A DNA stretch of 64,000 nt, taken from NCBI GenBank assembly GCA_902806575.1, contig CADCXD010000009.1:310001-374000 (forward strand), given 5' to 3'. Origin of the DNA: Jackrogersella multiformis. Its lineage: Eukaryota > Ascomycota > Sordariomycetes > Xylariales > Hypoxylaceae. Below, one piece after another: positions 22,184 to 33,487 of this stretch (its first letter is position 1; each line of letters begins with the position of its first letter). The translations under genes and the position numbers were made by a program. The notes under the pieces were generated by a model. That model was not told where the DNA came from, did not search any database, and worked only from the letters and a program-made list of their open reading frames with translations.

Positions 22184-24132
22184 ATGTCGCAGTTGGAGAA
22201 ACCAAAGGAAGTTGGTGGCACAGCAGAGTGGTATCTACCACCAACTACCTAGGTAGCCTACACGATTTCTCATATTCATCCCTGCAATGTCCCGTGAAAG
22301 CCTCACCTCGCTTTATACTACTTAGGTACCTTATAGTTACCTAGGTAAGCTTCATTACCCCTGTGGGGATGCATTATGGTATGCTATTAGTGATATTTAA
22401 AAGAATTCCATTTATTAGTGGTTAAATTAAGCTTTAACCCCTTTTTTTATGACGTTCGACCCGAGGGAAATGCTATGCTAAGGTCATTAGCGGGAGAAAT
22501 ACACGAGAGGGTGGAGATTGATACCTGTAGGTAGTTTCAGCTCCAGCCTACCTAGATGCACTTACTTATTTGGTAGGTCTGCAACTATAAAAGCATAATA
22601 TCTGTTAGTATCCGGCCGGGCGGTAGGCTAGACTTGCAGACTGGCTAGAGTATAATAAAAGGCAAGCATCGCATTGGGTCATCCATCCTCCACAATGTTA
22701 TATAGGATTATATTACCTATATTACCGACATATCGGCTGGATTCCTAGAGCGGGTGTGGCGTTCAAGTCTTGTTTGCCACTTTAATTATTATATCGTATC
22801 TAAGGGTATGTACACTAGTAAACCACTATAACTTCATGGCCTCGATTGATCTATCTTGTCGATATATTGTCAGCCTACATCTTGGCGCATGTCGTATCTA
22901 CCTAGGTATGCTTTATATGTGCAATCCATACATACCTAGCCAGCTGCTAGATAGGTAAATCGAAAGGACCGACTTCTCTACACAGTGCAAATCAACGGAT
23001 CGATCAGCGGATCGGTCGACCGCAGATTGGTCTAGGCTGGTCGCATGCTTATCCAATCAAAATCCGTCGCAGAAAAAAATAAAGAATGATATGATACCCT
23101 AGGTACCTAGTATCTTGTAGTATGGTTCTTTTCAATCTGCGCCTCGTTCCTTAGACTCGCCTAGCCAAAGACATCGCTTGGAGGTAACTGTAGCACTATC
23201 ACCATTCTTATGTGCAGAAAACCTGTCGAAAATTCAAAGAGAAACCCGCTAGGTCTATCCATGTGGTATTTAGTCCGTTTCGTGACATGTATTGCGTAGT
23301 AGCAGCGTACAAAGTACCTCGCTGCCTAGGCGGTGATAGAAGAGATGAAATCAAGTTACTCCGAGGATTGGATTCCTACCCCATGTACCAGCATCACAAG
23401 CTTATCGAAACCCTTCTGAGGCTTGTGCCAGTGCTAGTAAAGTTGGAATCGATCCTATAAAAATGCTACGCTTCCTAAGCTCCCCGAGGGTGACTAAGAT
23501 CGCCCTCGCACACTATCGCCAAGGCATCCTAGCCATCCTATCCGATAAGTACATAGTAATATTTCATGGATATCCTAGGTATATAATGTCCCACACCTCT
23601 TGAGCTATTACAGGGTGCAGACGTGGCATATCCCAACCACCCGGGGTTCGTCTCTTATCAAGACGGAACCAATCGCTTTCTTCGTGCTCATAGCCCTATG
23701 CCACATGGAGGGAATGAACATGTATGTATGTGCCTACCTACCTAGGTATGTACGTATATATGTAAATAAGAATATAGTGAAAAGTAGAATGCTTTTTTCA
23801 CCTCAGGTCTTAAGGTAACAGGGTAATTACGGGTTATGCCGTAGACATCAAACAGACAAGACGGCAGCTAGTTTAACATGAATACAGGGATCGTATTACG
23901 TGATGGATACCCTGGACCAGAGGGGTGATCATAACCCATCATACGTATGAACACGAAGTCCGATAAATCCGTAATAGACGGTACTGTTAATTGATATGTA
24001 CTGAAAGCGATTACCTAACCCGGATGCTTCTCACGCATCTTTTACTACCTAATCTTACATCTTACATCTGACTTGTGGTTCTATAACGTTGTTTCTAATC
24101 ATTTCTCTCCGCTCTGCGGACGCGAAAAAAAG

Positions 24133-25320
24133 ATGGCTCAAAGAGCCACCGACGCGAGTCAGACTGCCCAGATAATTATATGGTTTCTGTTCGTCGTGGG
24201 GGTTTTCAGCGTCGGCGCTGGCTTAGGAACGAAGTATGCATTGACTCGGAAGCTAGCGGGGGATGACAGGCTGATGCTCCTAGCTCTGGTTTGTCTTTGC
24301 GATTTGTGAAGTTTTGATCGAATATAGCTAATTTTGAGGTAGGCTATCTCCCTCGCCCAATGCGTCTCGGTATCCTTAGCGGCATCTCAAGGACTGGGAA
24401 AGGATATAAGTTCTTTGAGCGATGACTCGATAGATGGTTTTCTCAAGGTATGAAAGCAGCTCTACCAATATCACTTGATCGGGCACTGACAATACGCATT
24501 CAAGGCGGAATATGCCAGCATCCCCTTTGAGATTCTGACTTTTGCCCTGATCAAATGGTCGATCGGTCTTTTCATCGAGCATCTGAGCCCAGATGACATT
24601 CACCGTCGCATAGACTTGAGTCTTCGCGCAATAGTTGGGCTATGGCTAGTATCTGGAATATTTTCTTCGCTCTTCCAATGCGCTCTACCAACTCCGTGGG
24701 ACTCTCTTGATGCCTCCCGCTGCATAGATCGGGTATGTCTACCACCAGCAGCTTCACTAGATAAAAAGAAATTTCACTAATAGTACAAGCGAGCTTGGTG
24801 GACTTATATCGGAGTACTTAACATCATAACCGAAGTCGGCATCATTATTCTGTACCTACTCATCTTCTGGAACCTTCATATCTCCCGCTCGAGGAAGGCA
24901 ATCGTGCTCTCTATATTTTTATCTAGGATCTTGTAAGTTTTATCCAACTTCGGTATACGAATGCCTTAACTCAAGTGACTAACGGTACGTCGTTATAGTG
25001 TGATCGCTGTAGCAATAGTTCAGCTTGTCGTATTTTGGAATGCGTTTCCAGATCCAAATGTAACCCAGAGCATGTGGTTACCAATCATCTTGAATCAAGT
25101 TGTTCTGTGCGTGAGTATACTAACGGCTTGCCTCCCATATCTTAAACCATTCATGGAAATTCTTGAATCAGGCATTGTTCGTGTGGAAAACTTACCGGGT
25201 TCGGAGGAAGAGTTATCTCACAGGAGGACTGGGGCGAGCGCATATTATTTGAGCGAGTTCAGTAATTCTGCTGCCTGCTCTCACCCATCAAATGGATCAA
25301 CTAATAGGTCGATTGCTTGA
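24133..25320 (+). CDS. Fungal rhodopsin-domain 7-TM integral membrane protein, 5 exons
   Basis: Exons 24133-24288, 24343-24447, 24505-24732, 24784-24932 and 24999-25320 join in frame to 319 residues. Seven hydrophobic segments are seen: IIIWFLFVVGVFSVGAG, DRLMLLALAISLAQCVS, FEILTFALIKWSIGLFI, the AIVGLWLVSGIFSSLF helix, the WWTYIGVLNIITEVGIIILY helix, VIAVAIVQLVVFW and VVLCVSILTACLP. This matches the large fungal 'rhodopsin domain' (SAT4-like) family, whose members have no retinal lysine and no agreed function, some being GPCR candidates or cluster-associated. The C-terminal ~50 residues are polar and cytosolic. The gene is shorter than many relatives. Confidence 0.8.
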
Positions 25321-26604
25321 ATAATATTGTTAACAACTGCTTATGACTTCATGATATTAATACACAGTATACAATTGAAAGATACTAGCGCTTATTTTCG
25401 GTATCATCGCATTGCAGCAGACTAACTAGAGATATCGAGGACTCTTACATCTAAGCTCTCCCACATTAAAACCGTCCGCATGTTCAAAACTCTTAACTTT
25501 GATCTTCACGGAGTTCGAAGTATAATAGTTTCAAATAATACGATATAACTAGGTAACTAACAGATATAAATCTAACAGGAACAGGATAGTGCTATGGGTA
25601 TCTAAGAGATAACTAAGACAGAATAGACGCCGGAGTTAATGCACTTTTTATTTTTCTTAAATGCTATCCTTGGAAGTTATTCCGATATCCGCCATGGAGT
25701 ATGCTTACGCTAACTACTCGTGGCTCCGCTGCCGGTAGTTCTAGCGGCGTAGCCCTCTCTATCGGTCGTAGAATAGTAGATCAGCGGGACTTAACCGTTA
25801 ACATACCTTCTTCTTACAAAGTAGAAACGTACATCCGTAATACTGTCCGTTTTCCTTTTTCCTTTTCCACTGTTTAGCTCTCCGCTACGCTATCGATCAG
25901 ATCCCGTCCCGCCAAGTACGGCGCAGAAATGCACTGGCACTACATAGCAGGTATTTTCCGATAATACATCGACACATGGGCTTTAGATTAGAACCTTCCT
26001 AAGGAGGATGAGACGAGAGAAGCAATGCGATGGAAGCTAAGGTTGTACGTATATGTCGTAGCCACCCACCCAAGCAGCTAGAGATGCATGGAACCCTCCC
26101 TGTAAAGGTCGGGAAGGCGGGGATTTTCGGACTTAGAACCGGTAATATACCACTCGATTCCTTGGAGTCGAGCACCATAATATCATTTGCGTCGCATTTA
26201 CCGCGTAGGATTCGTACGTAGGTAGGCTGCGACGTCTTCCTTACAGATATAAGAACACCCCCACCATTCCTGCCAAGGCCTCTTCAACTTGCCGATGTAC
26301 TGTGGCCGCAGACCCCTTGAACCCTTCGGTGACTAATAATAGCTGTAGTAAATCATAGAAGGGCTCCCATTGGGATAAAAAAACAGCTTCCTTCTTTCAA
26401 CCACCAACATTATATCTCCCTTGCTTGGATCTCCTACGTGTACTTAAAATGTCGAAGTAGCGTATATGGACACCTGAAGTCGGGCGGCGCGAAAACTCGC
26501 GAGTCCCTTATTCAACACTGCTTATTCGGCGAGCTTTCGCAGCACTTCCACCGACTTACTTCCATACCGCATTATCTTAGGTGTTTCTTAGGTTCCCGAC
26601 GACC
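25321..26604. other. Promoter region of the permease gene; no gene
   Basis: 1.3 kb. It holds a pyrimidine-rich TTTTCCTTTTTCC-type tract near 25851-25869 and a locally more GC-rich piece around 25700-25800. Nothing coding is supported. Confidence 0.5.
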
Positions 26605-28386
26605 ATGGATACCAGTCTCGTTTCGAAGGAGGAAGTGCAGCTGACCACAATTGGGGGGAGCTCCCGACCAACTTCTCGCGATGATCTCACGTTGGCGCGA
26701 TTGGGCAAAAAGCCCGTCCTCAAGAGAAACTTCGGGTTTATGGCAATTCTCGGGTTTAGCTGCACGGTGCTTATTACTTGGGAAGGGTCATTAATGTACG
26801 TCTTGCATCTCACGATAGAGGCATATAGAACTAGCTAACAAGAACACAGCGGGTTTATATCAGGACTCCAAAAGTAATAGCCTCTCTTGTTTCTACGAAT
26901 AAGCTTACTGACTATAGCAGTGGAGGTCCGTCTGGCATAATCTACGGATTCCTCGTCGTGTGGGTCGGCACATTATCCGTGTTCGCAACGCTTTCCGAGC
27001 TGGTCTCTATGGCACCTACTTCCGGCGGTCAATACCATTGGGTCTCGATGCTGGCGCCCCCATCGTCTCGAAAGTTCTTCGGATATATCACAGGCTGGTT
27101 GGAAATCACGGGTTGGCAATCGCTTGTGGCATCCGGCGGTTATGTGACAGGCACAATGATCCAGGGCATCATTCTACTAATACATCCCGACTACGCGAAC
27201 AATATGCAAAACTGGCATGGCACTCTCTTGTTCTGGGGAGTTGTCCTCCTGTGCTACGCAATTAATACCGCTGTTGGGTCTCTCCTTGCGAAATTCGAGG
27301 GTCTCTTCCTTATCGTCCATCTTCTCGGCTTCTTCGCCACCATACTCCCACTAGCGTTACTGAGCGAACACTCGGATTCCCAAGCCGTATTTAACACATT
27401 CTTGAATTCGGGAGGGTGGCAGACGAACGGGCTAGCTTTCTGCGTTGGAATCATCGGAAATGTGTTTGCGTTTCTCGGCGGAGATGCTGCTATTCATGTA
27501 GGGTTCCTCCTTTCTTCTCTCTCGGTGGTTTTGACTCACACTGTAATAGATGTCGGAAGAAATTCGCAACGCTGCTGTCGTAGTCCCTAGGTCTCTACTT
27601 ACAGGCCTCATGATCAACGGAACGCTTGGATTCGGCATGTTGATTGCGACATTATACTGTATGGGAGACATCGATGTGGCACTAGCCGAAAACCCTCATT
27701 ACCCCTTTATGTCTATCTTCAAAAACGCCACGGGTTCGACTGCTGGGGCAGCAGTGATGTCTGCGATCATCATCGTTATGGCATTTAGTGCCACAACCGG
27801 ATGTCTTGCGTCCACCTCACGAGTGTACTTCGCCTTCGCTCGTGATCGTGGAATTCCGGGTTGGAGAGTATTGAAAAAGGTCAGCCCTCGAACAAGCATC
27901 CCCATATATTCCGTCATCACAACTACAGTCATTGCAATCATCCTGTCTCTCGTCAATATCGGTGATGCCACAGCATTCAATGGCGTGATTTCTATCTCAA
28001 CCGCCGGGTTATTTGGATCCTACCTGCTTGCGGCCTCGCTACTGCTTTATAGGCGGGTTACAGGCGGCATCCGCATAGCGAACGACGACGACGTCTTAAC
28101 CAACACTGTCGGTTCAAGCTTAACATGGGGCCCTTGGCGCCTCCGCGGGGCGTTTGGCATTGCGAATAATATCTTCTCCTGCATCTACTTAATATTCATC
28201 TTCTTTTTTAGCTTCTGGCCGCCAAGTCTGGAAGTGACACCTGCGAGTATGAACTACGCCGTGTTGGTATTTGGGAGTGTGCTTGTGTTCAGCATGGTAT
28301 ACTATGTTATATGGGCCAGGAAGGTATATTCTGGGCCGATCATCGAGTCTATTCCATTCTCAGGGAGCCCGACCCCCCCGTTTTGA
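26605..28386 (+). CDS. APC-superfamily amino-acid/choline (GABA) permease, 4 exons
   Basis: Exons 26605-26795, 26850-26873, 26921-27497 and 27550-28386 join in frame to 542 residues. A polar head of ~45 residues is followed by about 12 membrane helices. Family marks are NGGPSGIIYGF in helix 1-2, SMAPTSGGQYHWVSMLAP, and HMSEEIRNAAVVVPRSL, the conserved cytosolic loop of the choline/GABA permease group. Expected plasma membrane, proton-coupled uptake of amino acids, GABA or choline. Exon 2 is a 24-nt microexon that completes helix 1; without it the frame is lost. The second and third exons join inside NGG, and the third and fourth between His and Met of HMSEE. Confidence 0.9.
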
Positions 28387-30237
28387 GATATGGAAATATC
28401 CCGACTAGGTTAATCCTCGTGTATTTTAACGACTGAATGTATGTAATATAGTAAAACTTATGGCGGAATTTGGGAGTTAGTAATAATGTATAGGTCTCAT
28501 ACTATATGTGTTTACTTTGGTCGAGTCTTTTTCTCTTCTATAGGTAAGTTCGCATAATTTTATCAACACCCCATTCAAGTTAAGACGTTTGATACGTATC
28601 TGTTGCCATGCACATTGGAAGATCGCAATCAAGTTATCGCCTTGACCACTGGCATTTTACTTATTAAGTAGTATTACACATAGAGTTACGTCCTCGGGTA
28701 GCGCTAAATCATCTTGTTTCCCGGTTTTTGGTAGCAATATAATTATTGTGAACGACATCGTTCATTACCTTAATACAATCGTTTCAAGAATATGATACTA
28801 TGTTATCCCGCTAGTCGACCTTAGCTTACCTAGGGTCGGTAGAGCTAACTACACTAGCACATCTCTTGCTTACCTTAGTTTAGTGATGTAAGGGGGTAAG
28901 CATCTTATCTTTCCTTACCCCATCTATAGATGCAACATATTATGCATTAGGATGGCAGGTAGCTTCAGTCACCCCGGTACCCAATGGAGCCGGCCTTAAT
29001 GCAAAATAGTTTTAGACCCTTATCCGCATGAGTGTTAAACCCAAGCTAATAACACACTCTGCATCCCTTCGTTGAAATCTAACCTAACCTAGTGTTTTGC
29101 TAAAGCTTAGTATGTTGCAATTGGACCTCCTTCAGCTATCCTCTCTACGATCTGATTGCTATACCAAGTTTAGACTCTAACCTAAGGTTACACTGTCCTG
29201 ATAGGACCGCGTCGGTTGCTCTAGAGTAAGTTATATTTCGGGTCTTCTTTGAAGTTCTGGGAGGTGATGGAACGAAGATCAATTACTCGTGCCCCTGATC
29301 TTCACTAGAGAATCGACGAGTGACTGTTCATCTCTCAGACTGTCATTTCGCGAAACGCGTGGGGGGCCTTTTAGCGGAATAGCAGACAACACCGCAAGCC
29401 TGCACCATCAGATTGCCGAATGGGAACCTATTCTTAAGTTAGTCTCCTTCCTCTGCCGCCATATCACCGTCGTCGAAGATGTCGAATCGAGAAATTTCAT
29501 ATATTTGGCCTCTAACAATGGAAGTGGACCTTTCTATAAGAGTGTTAGAGAGCAGTCTAGCGTCGGGAATTTATGAGGCTCTGTGTCATATTTTGATTGA
29601 CTCCTGTCTCCCGACTTTGAAATTGTATGGTGCCTTTGTGTACCAGTTGAGGCCTAACCTTAGTACAAAGACCAACGATATCGTGCGATTTTTATGATGA
29701 GGGAGACATAGTAGAAAGCCTAACAAGTCTCAGTCCTTGACGCGGAGCTTGAGGTTTTGCCAATACAAGATGTTTCCGAAGCTACAATGCGAATATCTCC
29801 GTCGGATAGATGCGGCATCTTCGGACCCTACAGGGAGGAGTCTTGGTTAGCCGCCTATATGTAAAGTTTAGAGACGGTGTTATCCCAAATGTCGAAGCAA
29901 CAAGAAATGCACTTCTAGCCTCGCCTCATTCTACAGGCATGCTTGGAAAGGTAAAAGCGACCTATGGTTTTCCACTGAATTGGTGATTCTGCGATTAACT
30001 TTCAAAGGTACAAGAACAATGATTCACACTCGCATTCGCACAACATACCCTCCTTGATCAACGACAAAGACGTTTATTTATCGGAGTACCGCAATTGTTC
30101 AAGCAGAAAAGCCAATATGAAGCATGAGGCAGGCAAAATAACATGTGACGAGGGACATGATCTTGGCTAATCTCCCACCTATCTCGAAACCCGTCATCTT
30201 TTGCCATGAGGCAGCCAGCTGTTGTTCAGCTCGTCAG
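28387..30237. other. Intergenic, 1.85 kb
   Basis: No gene is supported. Two short open frames at 29.29-29.70 kb give low-complexity-free peptides but no motif I recognise; they could be part of a decayed gene. Confidence 0.45.
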
Positions 30238-30447
30238 TTAGTCTCGCGAAGAGTTAGTCATCAATGACCTAAAGCCGAATATGACACCCTCGCAGCCCGG
30301 TGGGATATGAGACTCGTAATTGGTGACGATGACGCTCGTCAACTCGTAGCCGGCGGGCGCACCGCTTTTCTTGATCGTGGCATGCCTCGCATTGCCATTT
30401 TCGATTGAACGCCCCTTGTTGGTGACGAACTTGACTTTACCTAACTT
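30238..30447 (-). pseudogene. Stranded C-terminal half of a lectin-like domain behind an in-frame TAG
   Basis: After the TAG of the endotoxin-like gene the same frame continues open for 69 codons to TAA at 30238-30240. It encodes beta-strand-type sequence (KVKFVTNKGR, then YELTSVIVTNYESH and GCEGVIFGF) of the kind that ends jacalin- or VMO-like beta-prism domains. It therefore appears to be the rest of the C-terminal domain that begins upstream of the stop. No separate start codon in a suitable place is seen. Confidence 0.6.
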
Positions 30448-31722
30448 CTAGCCATACGTAACTTCAAACGATTTAACCCATTCATCGGCCGAGAGGTCGA
30501 GCTGTTGCTGCGCGCCCCCGGTACTAGATCCCTGCCAGCGACCCCATGACTGGCCCTGCTTGATCTGCATACCATCAATGTCGTCCCATGCCCGCACAAT
30601 CAAGGACGTGATGGGCGAGCCACGGTTGTCAACGGGAGGCGGCTTTGAAGGGTTCCATGAGGCGTAATACGCGTAGCGACCGAATGGACCGTAGAAGATC
30701 TCGCAGTCTAGGTTTTTCATGGCAGACTCTGTGATAGGGGCGCCAGTCATAAAGGGCCAGAGCTCGGCGTAGTTGAGGACGTTCATAACCATGCTCGTGT
30801 CATAGTCGGCGTAGGCTCTATACTTGCCGGCATCTGAGCCGCCTCTATCGCCGACATCGTTATAAGGCTTTACTTCCTTGCGCCCTTGACTGTATATTTT
30901 CTTTGCGTAGGACACGTAGTCTAGGCCCTCGTTGCTATCCTCGGGGCTCTTGCTTGACTCAAAAAGGTCGACATAAGCTTCTTTCCACGTGTCGATTACG
31001 TTTGCTGGTATACCCAGCTCTGGGCCTGCCTTGATGGCCTCCTCCAGGGAAGACTTCTGTCCGGATAAATCTTGATCATCCGGCATTTTGTAACCTTGGG
31101 GCGATGTCTTAGCCTTGAATTGAGCCTCCATGGCTTGAATATTCTGAGGAGAGTACCCCCACTCTCTGCCCTCCTTGATACCGTCGACCAACAGAGCGAG
31201 ATAAATGTTGGCCACAAGAGCAAACAGGGGAAGCGAGGCCACCGCGAAGCGGTCGAGCTGAAATTGTGGGAGTGCGGCCAACACCACGCTACTAAATGCA
31301 ACGTGCTCGGTGTGGAGAGTCCTCGCCGCTTGCTCTTTATCGGCCCCCGTTGCATTTTTGAAGTCTTTTAAGTACTGGGTGTAGACTGTCATGTTATCCT
31401 GAAGGCCCCTGATCTTCTGCTTTAGGACCTCCAAGTGATATTGCTCAATCTTGGAGTCAATCAGTTTCTCGATACGCTCGCGTAGACCCTCCCAGATCTT
31501 CTCCATCGACATAGGCGAAGAGAAAAGAATCGTGCCCAGCAGCGAGGTAAACGCGCCCAGGGCCTGTCCAATAATGGGGATGAGCTCAGCGCCCAATGCG
31601 AGGATTGAGCAGATATACTGGCCGACTTCATCGCCATCATGGAAATCTATGCTTGAGCCGCTTCCCGCGGCCTGCATCACCTTGATGATAAGGTCATTGA
31701 TGAAGTCTCCGTTGACATGCAT
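30448..31722 (-). CDS. Delta-endotoxin (Cry) domain-I-like protein with truncated lectin-like tail
   Basis: 424 residues, no intron, start at the ATG at 31722. Residues ~20-215 form a mostly helical bundle with a hydrophobic central hairpin (LGAELIPIIGQALGAFTSLLG) and the pattern of the pore-forming N-terminal domain of bacterial delta-endotoxins, including a LPLFALVANIYLALLVDG helix followed by a WGYS turn. The middle region is polar and unassigned. From about residue 370 a beta-rich segment (ITSLIVRAWDDIDGMQI...) resembles jacalin/VMO-like folds and is cut by TAG at 30448-30450. Such Cry-like proteins occur in some fungi, probably by transfer from bacteria. Neither a signal peptide nor a partner gene is seen. 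Whether it is toxic cannot be told. Confidence 0.72.
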   Translation of the reverse strand: MHVNGDFINDLIIKVMQAAGSGSSIDFHDGDEVGQYICSILALGAELIPIIGQALGAFTSLLGTILFSSPMSMEKIWEGLRERIEKLIDSKIEQYHLEVLKQKIRGLQDNMTVYTQYLKDFKNATGADKEQAARTLHTEHVAFSSVVLAALPQFQLDRFAVASLPLFALVANIYLALLVDGIKEGREWGYSPQNIQAMEAQFKAKTSPQGYKMPDDQDLSGQKSSLEEAIKAGPELGIPANVIDTWKEAYVDLFESSKSPEDSNEGLDYVSYAKKIYSQGRKEVKPYNDVGDRGGSDAGKYRAYADYDTSMVMNVLNYAELWPFMTGAPITESAMKNLDCEIFYGPFGRYAYYASWNPSKPPPVDNRGSPITSLIVRAWDDIDGMQIKQGQSWGRWQGSSTGGAQQQLDLSADEWVKSFEVTYG

Positions 31723-32485
31723 TTTAAAGTGTCTTGTACTCAAGATACAAGGGCTGAGTGAGTAATAATTTCTTGCATAAAGATTTCAAAGCTGTATACC
31801 TAGGTAGTAACTAGACGAATAGTGTGTATATAAGTGGCTGACAAGATCAATTCTCTACTAGCTATGGGAAGAAGGGATGGTTTATCTCATTTATGCTTGA
31901 CGGAGACTCCATCTTGTGTTTGCGATAATATGTTCTCTGCAGTAGGAACATCCGTGTGCTAGGGGTAGGTATGAGGTAACATTGAGACTCGCGTTGATGA
32001 ACTTGCACAACCTGTCCCTACCGGCGTTGCGGGTGTAGCCGGGTGTTGCGGGTCGTTCTGTAGGAATATGTGACGTTTAGATGTTGAAGAGGGAAAAGTC
32101 GATTCAGACTGCCTCATCGAATGTCTCTTGCAGCATGTCTTGTTTTCCGTTAGCTAAGGGTGCTCTTTAGACACGGAGTTTCAACCTTTCGCAGAAAGTT
32201 GCCTTGATCCGGTTACAGTTACACTTATTTAACTGCTGTTGCACTTATTTAGCTACCGACCTGACTGCCGTCGCACCTCTTTACCTAGGTTACCGTTTCC
32301 AAGTCAGCCTTAAGGCGGGTGCAGCGATGGCAAGGTTAAACGAGGGGGTTTCTAGCTCGTCTCTTCTGCGTCGAAGCTGGGCGAAATTTGTACTCTGGAC
32401 TTGCGGCACTGTCAATACATAATGTCTTAGTATGGCACGATACAATCAGGACTCAATGATAATGAGTCCAAAGCCCGGCAGATAA
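31723..32485. other. Intergenic 5' of the endotoxin-like gene
   Basis: Contains a tatacctaggtag motif copy at about 31795-31807. No gene is supported. Confidence 0.5.
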
Positions 32486-32950
32486 TTGGATGTAATTGAG
32501 TACTTTGAGTTATATTGTGCGCATCAGACTGCCGATTTAGCGTCTCCAATAGGTACTCTGGACTATTTTCTCAGTCACGCAGGACGCAACCACTTTATGC
32601 CTATCCTAGATGAAGAACCCGACGCGGTCAGGAACCTCTTCGAGATTAAAATTATAGGCCCAATTGCTCTCACTCATGCTTGATCCTCTGCTCTAAGGGT
32701 ATGGCGGTAAACATCACCTCCATCTCTGGATATCTCATTATCCCATACATGGGTAAGCCACCCCCTTTTTTTATTTAATTTCTTAGAAAACTGACATGAA
32801 GCTCAAAATATGATATGATGTATCTAAAAGTTCCCTGGCCATCGTATCTAAGACTCTCCAACTTGAGCTACCAACCTTTAGCGTTAGTGTGTTTGAAGTC
32901 ATCACAGGCAGGGGTCCAAATCATGGGCCAAACGTGCTTTGGCAATTTTC
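32486..32950 (+). pseudogene. Decayed short-chain dehydrogenase fragment
   Basis: Plus-strand frames spell pieces of an SDR in the right order: an LDV at 32486, GTLDYFLSHAGRNHFMPILD (the NNAG region, altered to SHAG), IIGPIALTHA, then in a different frame KGMAVNITSISGYLIIP, a GTAAGC donor at 32753, and further on KTLQLELPTFSVSVFEVITG. The glycine-rich cofactor loop upstream is missing and the YxxxK site is not recognisable. Frame changes and a stop at 32681-32683 confirm decay. It resembles the yeast Ayr1/1-acyl-DHAP reductase-like SDR group rather than the SDR at 0.9-1.9 kb. Confidence 0.7.
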
Positions 32951-33487
32951 AACTCCCCGCATAGTCACTATACAAGAACATTGACGATACCATTGCTAGT
33001 AGGTGACAATTAAAAGAAGGAATGAATGAGTATGATGGACACGATGGAGTATGAAACAGCGGTTGTGAATGAGAGTACAAAACGCACCGCATGTCGATTC
33101 TGGTAGCAACAATATCGAAGGGGTTAAGATGGATACAACAGCAACGGCAGTACCACAGTCTGCTATGGTAAGTTCGATATTCTTCCTCATTTTAGGTATG
33201 GTAATTTAAGACAGGACACATTAATACGCTCTAAATGTTTTAAGGGGTTAGCTTAGCTAAGGGAAGAGATTTTTACAGAACCGAGAGAAGTAAAGAACAA
33301 TGATCACAAAAATATTAGGAGTTAGGCTCGAATTGGTGACGATTTATATTTTTAACAATATATTTTATACAATCACTAGCTTTTACTTCTAAACTAATCT
33401 AAACAGACATAAACTTAGCGTAAATGGGAATGACAGTTGAAACAATGTCGTAGAGAAGATAAACCCGTTTACTTCTATCGTTGTCAC
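32951..33487. other. Intergenic, AT-rich
   Basis: Nothing recognised apart from the 3' flank of the next gene. Confidence 0.45.

Larger units (their letters stand above)
21899..24132. other. Gene-poor AT-rich interval dense in CCTAGG palindromes
   Basis: About 2.2 kb with no supported gene. Palindrome copies are dense: 22245-22256, 22337-22348, 22899-22908, about 23100-23112 and 23733-23748. A CG/CA dinucleotide tract and a (CTCCTTA) triplet are listed separately. Confidence 0.55.

Noticed and set aside
22770..23460. Small proteins in the 22.8-23.5 kb gap
   Set aside because: Short open frames with stop-limited ends and embedded palindrome motifs; no family resemblance.
29289..29697. Possible gene or gene fragment on the plus strand
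   Set aside because: No motif, no start context and no plausible introns linking the two overlapping open frames.
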